Part shown: positions 57,507 through 64,000 of the stretch, piece by piece
Position numbering within the stretch: position 1 is the stretch's first letter
Layout of the letters: the number at the start of each line of letters is the position of its first letter
Source: Ophioderma brevispina
Lineage: Eukaryota > Echinodermata > Ophiuroidea > Amphilepidida > Ophiodermatidae
Length of the DNA: 64,000 nucleotides
Assembly: GCA_023653785.1 (NCBI GenBank)
Contig: JAMKCH010022442.1
Coordinates: forward strand, 24,059 to 88,058
Reading direction: 5' to 3'
Translations under genes and position numbers: made by a program
Notes under the pieces: generated by a model
Database searches by the model: none
Told to the model about the DNA's origin: nothing
Seen by the model: only the letters and a program-made list of their open reading frames with translations

Positions 57507-57738
57507 CTGTATAAATAGTATAAACATAGGATTAAAGTTTGTACATGCACAAGTTGTATAACATTCTTTCTATGAGATTTTAATATTTTTTATTATCTCA
57601 TTAGTCTTATTGCATTGTGTAATGCTAAGTATATAAACGTACACATGGACAATTTTCCAGGTAAGTAAGGCTTATATTGGGCATATTGCCCCAATCAGTC
57701 TAAACAGAAAGAAAATGTTTACTTCCTCATCATTGTAA

Positions 57739-58254
57739 TTAAAGCGGCACTTGCACATTTTAACAAAATATTGAAATTTCTTCATTTGCTCTCAATGATA
57801 GTCTAGGCCATTGGAAGAATTACATAGAAATATTTTACACATAAAAATAACATACCCCAGAACAGAATGGACATAATTTGGAGGATAAAGACATCCAGGT
57901 AATTTGTAGGGCAAACTTTTAAGTTTGCCGTAACTTTAATCAACAAATGTTGTAATTACATGAATATTTTTGATAGTACTCACTGATTTAAAAACACAAA
58001 GGTTATAGACCGATCAAACAGTGTGTATAGGTGGAACTGCAGACGCCGTGACTGCTCTGTGTTAAACGCCATTTTCGTCGTCTGCTGAATTTAACGTTAA
58101 ATTATAAAATCGTTTGGTTACCAAAGAAAAGCTGATTTGGCTTATTTATTTCGGGTGAAGGTCTTTCTGATATAAAAGCCTTACAACCATGTAAAATATT
58201 GATTTGAAAAATCTTGAGGGCGCACTATTTTTCAAATGTGCCAGGTCTCTTTAA
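57739..58254. mobile_element. TTAA-flanked MITE (family E)
   Basis: The left end TTAAAGCGGCACTTGCACAT and the inverted right end TTAAAGAGACCTGGCACATT form imperfect terminal inverted repeats over 516 bp. An ATG at 58,072 (minus) opens only 30 codons and is taken as chance. Confidence 0.75.
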
Positions 58255-58433
58255 TGAGAAGTGACTAGTCGCCAGACTAGTCCGGCGAATACTATTGTGA
58301 AATCTATTTACCCGACAAACTTATGCGGGCGCTATTTTATAGTATATCTATCATATCACAATAGGATTATCGCTTTATTCCGTAAGCTTAGTAGGATTAA
58401 ACCATCAAACCACCACCCACATCCTCCCTCCCT

Positions 58434-58500
58434 AGTGTAGTGGAATAAGATGCATCGATTTATAATGCCGGTATCACAGTTCGAATCCAACCATGGCCTT
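58434..58500 (+). mobile_element. tRNA-derived SINE remnant
   Basis: TAGTGTAGTGGAATAAGATG resembles an A box with D-loop, and CACAGTTCGAATCCAACC contains a good B box. No acceptor stem pairing was found, so this is a tRNA-like SINE head rather than a gene. Confidence 0.55.
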
Positions 58501-58509
58501 TTTCAAATA

Positions 58510-59905
58510 AATGTATTTCAATATTATTTAGAGTAAAGAGCATATTCGCTAATCCCGGTAATATAAATTTACGAAAGTTTGTCCTAAATAATTCACAACA
58601 GTAATTCGGGCAGACTAGCTGCGATAGCGTTTGCCCTCTTTAATACAGTTCTGGTTTTAAAAACAATGCAAAATAAGATAATTGATTTCTTGCAAAAATA
58701 CAAAATCAACAAATCAATTTGTATCATACCAGATACATTGTTGCATTTTGCTCTAGTGTGATGCGAGAACGAGGATAAATTGATCCATGATCGCAGATAT
58801 TGGACACCCATAGTAGTGCAGTGGGATATCAAACCATCGATACCCGTGTTATATGGAAGGGTGTTGTTTCTTTAAAAAACAGCATTCACCAAACTCATGT
58901 GTCTTTCTGCAGGGGGGGGGGGGTGATAAAGGTCATGTTGAGGTCACCAAGGTCATGTAGTGGTCACTTATTGGTTACAGTACTAATTTTCACATGTTCT
59001 GGAAAGCCATGTTTTAACAGAATCAAGAGACCAGAAAGCTGCTGTAATGAAGATCATAGCATCAAAACGTTTTGTTCCAGTATCATGCTTCAGAATTATC
59101 CTGGATATAGCCCAAAAAAATAGCTATTTAACTTATTTTAAAAAACATGAACCTCTGTTCTTGCAAATTCGCAAGGTCCAACTTCGGATGAAAACCCTGC
59201 AGACTTCAGGAAGGCGGATGGTGACGCAAACTACCCTTTTACGGAGTCCTCGACGATATAGAAAACAATTGCTTTGAGATCTCCCATGGGAACGCGGCCA
59301 CAGGCAATAGACGCAGGGGTGTTGAGGGGAAGCGTCTGTCCACCGAATGTGCATAAAGTCAAGAATTTTGGTAACTTACAGTCCTCTATGACACGAAATC
59401 CATGCATATATGAAAACTTTTAGTCTTAGCATCCCTACTAGCTCGATTTTAAAAATACAAAACGGTGCACAGCTCATGTTTACTATACATCCGTGAAATG
59501 TTGACCCTAAATGGCACAAAATGACCAAAGATTTGAACAAATTAATAGCTAAACACAGTCGTCTTCCGCATACGTTATTGGTAATCAGCGAAAATAAGTG
59601 TGCTCGTGCCCATTCTAAAAGAAACAACCGGGAATAGTCCAGGGGCCGACTGACTAGGTTTAAAATAGATCTTTAAACAGTTACAAAAATCACTGTTTCA
59701 TATCATCCGATTTTAACCATGAATGGAAGAATCAGTCAAGGAAACAACTTGCGTCTAATATAAATATAATTTAGGACTATATTCTCTGCCAGAACTGTTC
59801 AGAGTTATTTTAAGTGCGCCGAGCGTGACATGCGTCAACACGGAAATGAATGCCGAATGGCTTGTTGAGGTACAATGTAGGTTGGCCTCTCCATGTTTAA
59901 TCACG
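58510..59905. other. Unassigned stretch with a possible coding patch
   Basis: On the plus strand at about 59,160-59,265, one frame reads ANSQGPTSDENPADFRKADG and DANYPFTESSTI before a stop, which looks more protein-like than its surroundings. No family was recognised, and no convincing start or splice sites were assigned. Confidence 0.25.
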
Positions 59906-59911
59906 CATCCA

Positions 59912-61682
59912 GTGGCGTATCCTGGGGGGCAAAGGGGTGCTTGCCCCCCCGGGTGGCCAGAGGGGGCGCCAAAAGAAGGAAAAGAGAAAAAGAAGAAAAG
60001 GGAGAAGAAAAGGGAAAGGAAAGGGCGTAAAGGAAAGGGGGAGGGAGGGAAGGAAAGGGGAAGACAAAGGAAGCAAATTAGAGATAGAAGAGGAGGAAAG
60101 GGAAATGAAAATGGGGAAGGGGACAATTACAAAGGATGGAACTGTAAGGGAAAGCTAAGAAAGCACCAAAATTAGGGGGGAAATGGGGATATAAAAGGGA
60201 AATCCGAATAAACAATGTGCAACCAAAATGAGAAAGAGAACGCATAAAAACTAGTAAAGGACGGCGCCAAAACAGCACTTATTAGTATAAGAAAGGTGTT
60301 GATAAGGGTTGCAGCCACAAAGAGAAAACGAAAAGCGGAGAAAGGAAAGGGCCGCCAAAAGAAAACAAAGCGAAGGTGGAAGACAAGAGAAGAAGAGAAA
60401 AAATAAGGGGCGTCAAAATTAAAACCATAAGGGTTGAGAAAAAGTGTAAGGAATTAAAGGGGCGCTAAAATAGCAAAATAAATTAGAGCTAACGAATAAT
60501 AAAGAACGACCAACAACAAAAAACAAAAGGGTTTTAAAACGGACGCAAAGAATAGCAAAAGAAAATGGAGTTTACGGGAATAATAAGGCGCGTCAAACCA
60601 GAAAAGAAAAAGGAAAAGGGTTGAAAAAATAGGAAAGGGGCGTGAAAACAAACACGAAACTGGCAAGGAAAAGGGGATTAGCAATAAAACATGGGTGTCT
60701 AAACAGAAAAGAGGGGTTGAAAAAAGTTTGAGGGGTTGCTAAAAGGGAAAATCTAAACAAGAGGAATAGAGATAAAAAGGGTACGACAAAAGTCAAAAGA
60801 AAGGTGCTCCATGAGAGGAACAAGGAAAAATTCAAATTGTATTATTACACTGTAAATATAGTGCTTGGTTTTGAAAAATTCATCTGTTTATTAATTAACT
60901 GAATGAAAGGGGAATTAACTGCAGATAACTATACCATTCCCTCTTAATACAGGAAAACAAGCCCCCCCAGAAAAAGCACCAGAGAAAGCACATAGCAAGT
61001 TGAAGCAAGCTTATAAAATAACCAAGCACTATTGAAAAACAATAGAACCACTTGAGGCACTCAATGTGAAGTACTTAGCTTTTAAGTGCTTGTTTATCAA
61101 GTGGTTTTGATTGTTTCCTTGTTTGTTTGAGGCTTGCTTTGGAATGGTATAGCTTGGTTCTGGCTGGATATTAGCTTGTCTTGGAATAAGTTTTTGTTTA
61201 GTTGAGGTTAATTCCCCTTTCACCGAGATTCAGGACAAGACCTTGTTTTGCACAAGCAAGCTTTTATATGTTAGCAGTGTTATTATTAGAAAAAAAAACA
61301 CCCTCAAATTGGGCCGTCAAAGATGAGCTAACGCAAAATCAAGAGATGTAGACGTAGCTTCATTCATCATGAACAACTAGACTACGTCCGACCACGTTCT
61401 CAGCTTTTTGGGCATAAAGTTTGGCGTCTGTTTTGATTTAATAAGCTAGTTGTTTCGGAAGTTGGAACTGTTAGTTTATCACTTGCAGGGCAGTCCCAAC
61501 AAAACTGTCCCTTGCCTGCACAATTTCAAAAATTTTCCTTTTTTGGTTTTGTAAAAAAAAAGGTTTATGCATATACAACAAGACGTGCTAAGGCGCGCCA
61601 TTTTCAATTTCCACTGGGGCGCCAAAAGTCCATCCTCAGGTTGCCCCCCGGGGTATGTCATCCTGGTACGCCCTTGCGCATG
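59912..61682 (+). mobile_element. Purine-strand-biased element with inverted CAGTGGCGTA ends
   Basis: The left end is CAGTGGCGTATCCTGGGGGG then GGGGGCGCCAAAAG. The right end, read inverted, gives AAGGGCGTACCAGGATG, CCCGGGGGGCAACC and ACTTTTGGCGCCCC. From 59,965 to about 60,835 the plus strand is overwhelmingly A+G, with a loose repeat of GGGGCG(C/T)(C/T)AAAA every 50-80 bases (about 60,262, 60,350, 60,406, 60,458, 60,587, 60,635). Ends of this type also bound the element at 3.3 kb. It may be a hAT-like non-autonomous element (inference). Long ORFs are composition artefacts. Confidence 0.6.
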
Positions 61683-61764
61683 AGGCTACCCATTCTGCAC
61701 CTCTTTTATGCAAATATTGCGGCGTCGCGCATTGCCACCTTTAGAGTCTGAAGGATCTGAAAGC

Positions 61765-62720
61765 AAGTGTCAGGTTCGCCAGTTTCTTCCACAGGCGAAA
61801 AAATCCCCCCCGTGGGTGTTTTCCGCGTTTTTTTCCACTTGGAAGAAACGGGTTTCTTGCCAGTTTCTTCCACTGAATGCGGAAGAAACTAAAAAAGTCA
61901 TTAAAATTTTCTATTTTAAAGCACATGAACTTACAGTTTTGGTTTTATATTATACGTTAATGAAATATAGTGAAATAATTCAAATAACCATTCAGGGACC
62001 CCACTACCTACCCCATGCAATTGACATAATTAAACTCACATTTATTCACAAGCCTAAATATAAAAATGTACTGGCAGAAACTGATTCTCACTTTTCACTC
62101 CAGCAAGGCCAAGCAGAGTCTCCGTTGAAAGACTTTAAGCATCTTCAAAATATGTTATACTCCCTAAACCAGGTTCACCCACTAAGCATAGCAAACAAAA
62201 GAACACTTAATTGTTGCTACTTTTATGATTTGTCATTTTAAAATTAACAAATTGGCCATACAAGATTTTAACAGCTTTGTCATTGTTTGCATCTACAATT
62301 ACACTGTGATAGTATAAAATGTGCACATGGAAAGAAGTTAGAAAATAAGTTACAATATCATCTGTATAATTTGATAGCAAGTCCAAACAAAATTGTGAAA
62401 AAAATTACTATATACTTGCAAGGTAACTAACATGCTATACTTGTAATTAATTTGAAAAAAAAAAAAAACAGATTGTAAATTTAAAGTAATCTAAAGTACC
62501 TTATGATTTGAAGTTGCAAAGCAAAGGAATAGGGTGAAATTTAGGTATGTTGTTCATAATACATTTCTTTATTATTTCTTCCAGTTTCTTCCAATTTCTT
62601 CCAGTTTCTGCCAGTTTCTTCCGAAGAAACTGGAAGAAACACCCCCCCCCCCCCCCTTTTTTCCAGTTTCTTCCATTCTTCCGGAAGCAATATGTTTCTT
62701 CGTAAGTCCGACCCTGGCAG
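61765..62720. mobile_element. Element with AGTTTCTTCC decamer repeats at both ends
   Basis: Left (61,780-61,890): CAGTTTCTTCCACAGGCG, TTGGAAGAAACGGGTTTCTT, CCAGTTTCTTCCACTG and GCGGAAGAAACT. Right (62,577-62,702): five near-identical TTTCTTCCAGTTTC-type units, GAAGAAACTGGAAGAAACAC, a C-run and CCAGTTTCTTCCATTC. The units occur in both orientations at each side, giving hairpin-rich ends around 700 bp of AT-rich DNA. Confidence 0.65.
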
Positions 62721-62724
62721 TGTA

Positions 62725-64000
62725 CATCAAATGTAAATATTTTGTTGCAATATGTCGCTGTTTTTTTGTATGGATTCTGGACTAGTGCTTATTCCACATC
62801 GTATCTGCTGCGCACCCACCCCGGCCTTTTCAAAGCACTATCGCACGTAACTTGTTGGAGGTAGGTAAACGGAGATGTGGCAACGCTACGACGTGGAACA
62901 AGGCCGTATCCCAAAGTGAAGAGGGAGGGCTAAAAGAATCGGATAATTTTGAAATCCGCCTAACAACTAACAATTCATGAAATAACCTTGCTGTTTGTAT
63001 TTAAAACAATGACGACGGCTAAATTTGTGATTCTGGGCTACCATCGTCTGACTAGTCCATGAAATAAGGCCACACACGTCGATCGCTTGAGCAATGAGTG
63101 ACAGGTGGTCCCACAACAGACATTTACTAGAGACTTCTCTTCCGAGGCAATGTACACAACACGCCCCAAAAAAAAATCAAACAGTTCCAAAAACCTCCTT
63201 CGAAAAACGGCCTTTTATTCAATTTATGTTAAAAGAGGAAGCGCTCGGACGACTTTTGCTAGATTCTCCGCAGAGGGTGTGGTTTAGCTCTTGTCAAGGA
63301 AATATATAATCACCGGCGCAAAAAAACACCGAATGCGAGTCCGCCAGTGGCGTGCATACAATCCCATAATTAGTCCTTGTCGATTTCTAGCTATGATACG
63401 GTCTGTGAAGCAATATGAGTACAACTGGACAAAAAATTCTTTTTTTCGCGACATGGTAAGTGAAAATTGACATCACATTACAACTCTCATATGAAATAAT
63501 CTGAGATACACATGCTTGCATTGACGTACTTGAGGGTGAGTAAAGTTAAAGTTATCCTTCTGCAAAATTGAACTTCGCTGAGTTCAGGAAAATTGGCCAA
63601 GTCATATACATGTATAATGGCAACGTTCTGTACCATACCTAGTCTGTTCTGCTTAAGCATCACTCCACATAATGTTTTAACATGTTGTCATTAACGATGT
63701 GGAGTTTATGCAAACCCCAGTGGAATACTTTCCCCCTTTTACCAGCATGAGCAGCCATTTCAAAAGAGCCAACTTTGCAAACTGCAGACAAACAAAATAC
63801 CAAAAGCAATTGCCAGATCGAGTTGATATATGTTTCTCTTAGATAATAAATTACCTTTTTGAAGCGGAAATCAGGCACCCTCCGAGTGTGGCGTCCTTAC
63901 TCATTCACGGAAAATTGGCAGGCAGACGACAAAATCCGTGAAGCCGGCAGCTATTTCGAAAAAGCAAGTAGTGTTCAACTTTGCGATATTTTTATTGAAA
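62725..64000. other. Unassigned end of window
   Basis: No recognised gene. A minus-strand frame at 63,660-63,878 contains MAAHAGKRGKVFHWGLHKLH but has no known match. The expected first TBCB exon was looked for here and not found. Confidence 0.35.

Noticed and set aside
58000..58072. Possible first exon with a good start context (minus strand, ATG at 58,072)
   Set aside because: It lies inside a TTAA MITE, gives only 30 codons, has no usable donor and does not resemble the TBCB N-terminus.
59825..60175. Lys/Arg/Gly-rich ORFs on the plus strand and Phe/Leu/Ser-rich ones on the minus strand
   Set aside because: Produced by the purine-biased tract; no conserved domain.
61708..62241. 177-codon ORF
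   Set aside because: It starts in decamer repeats and shows no motif. It is the longest unexplained frame after the Penelope-like ORFs, but there is no other support.
63660..63878. Minus-strand frame considered as the missing TBCB first exon
   Set aside because: The sequence has no resemblance to the ubiquitin-like domain start, and no phase-0 donor fits the next exon.
1..64000. CRISPR array, bacterial operons or phage genes
   Set aside because: The spliced gene, LINEs, MITEs and codon context are eukaryotic; no regularly spaced short repeats with unique spacers were found.

Overview
This is eukaryotic (animal) DNA: AT-rich, with interrupted genes, canonical GT/AG splice sites and a very high density of degraded transposons and MITEs. 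The repeat mix (Penelope-like element with GIY-YIG, Ty3/gypsy, several non-LTR elements, many TTAA-flanked MITEs, tRNA-derived SINE remnants, long foldback structures) suggests a marine invertebrate, possibly an echinoderm or another invertebrate deuterostome. That assignment is an inference from general character; no species-specific marker was identified.

Only one host gene is recognised with confidence: tubulin-folding cofactor B (TBCB) on the minus strand at 44,700-57,506, in five exons, with its start lying upstream of what could be found. Exons at 52,110-52,209, 50,358-50,561, 46,969-47,041 and 44,700-44,820 join in phase to give the linker, coiled-coil region and CAP-Gly domain. The most upstream exon (57,359-57,506), which encodes the end of the ubiquitin-like domain, carries several small indels and an in-frame TGA, so it is either a sequencing/assembly error or a damaged allele. 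Its introns hold several MITEs, a non-LTR fragment and SINE-like pieces; one MITE ends 16 nt from a splice donor.

Layout. 0-1.3 kb: the end of an unidentified coding sequence and a 344-bp tandem duplication. 3.3-3.7 kb: a GC-ended element with a pyrimidine tract. 4.1-8.2 kb (minus): a decayed Ty3/gypsy element with gag, zinc knuckle, protease, RT, RNase H and integrase in the usual order. 8.9-9.6 kb: a tandem repeat. 12.5-18.0 kb: a 5.5-kb foldback structure made of two inverted arrays of ~365-bp units around a 2.4-kb centre. 20-28 kb: MITEs, tandem repeats and a dispersed family with a GC-rich hairpin. 30-34 kb: a MITE and two inverted-repeat elements. 34.3-36.1 kb: two facing non-LTR fragments. 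38-40 kb: MITEs, one nested inside another. 41.2-42.4 kb: a 5'-truncated Penelope-like element flanked by perfect 110-bp inverted arms and followed by a hammerhead-like fold. 43.1-44.5 kb: three ~430-540-bp tandem units. 44.7-57.5 kb: TBCB. 57.7-64 kb: a MITE, a SINE remnant, a purine-strand-biased element at 59.9-61.7 kb and an element with decamer repeats at its ends at 61.8-62.7 kb.

No rRNA, intact tRNA, CRISPR array or prokaryotic operon was seen. Most open reading frames in the window are chance frames in repeats.
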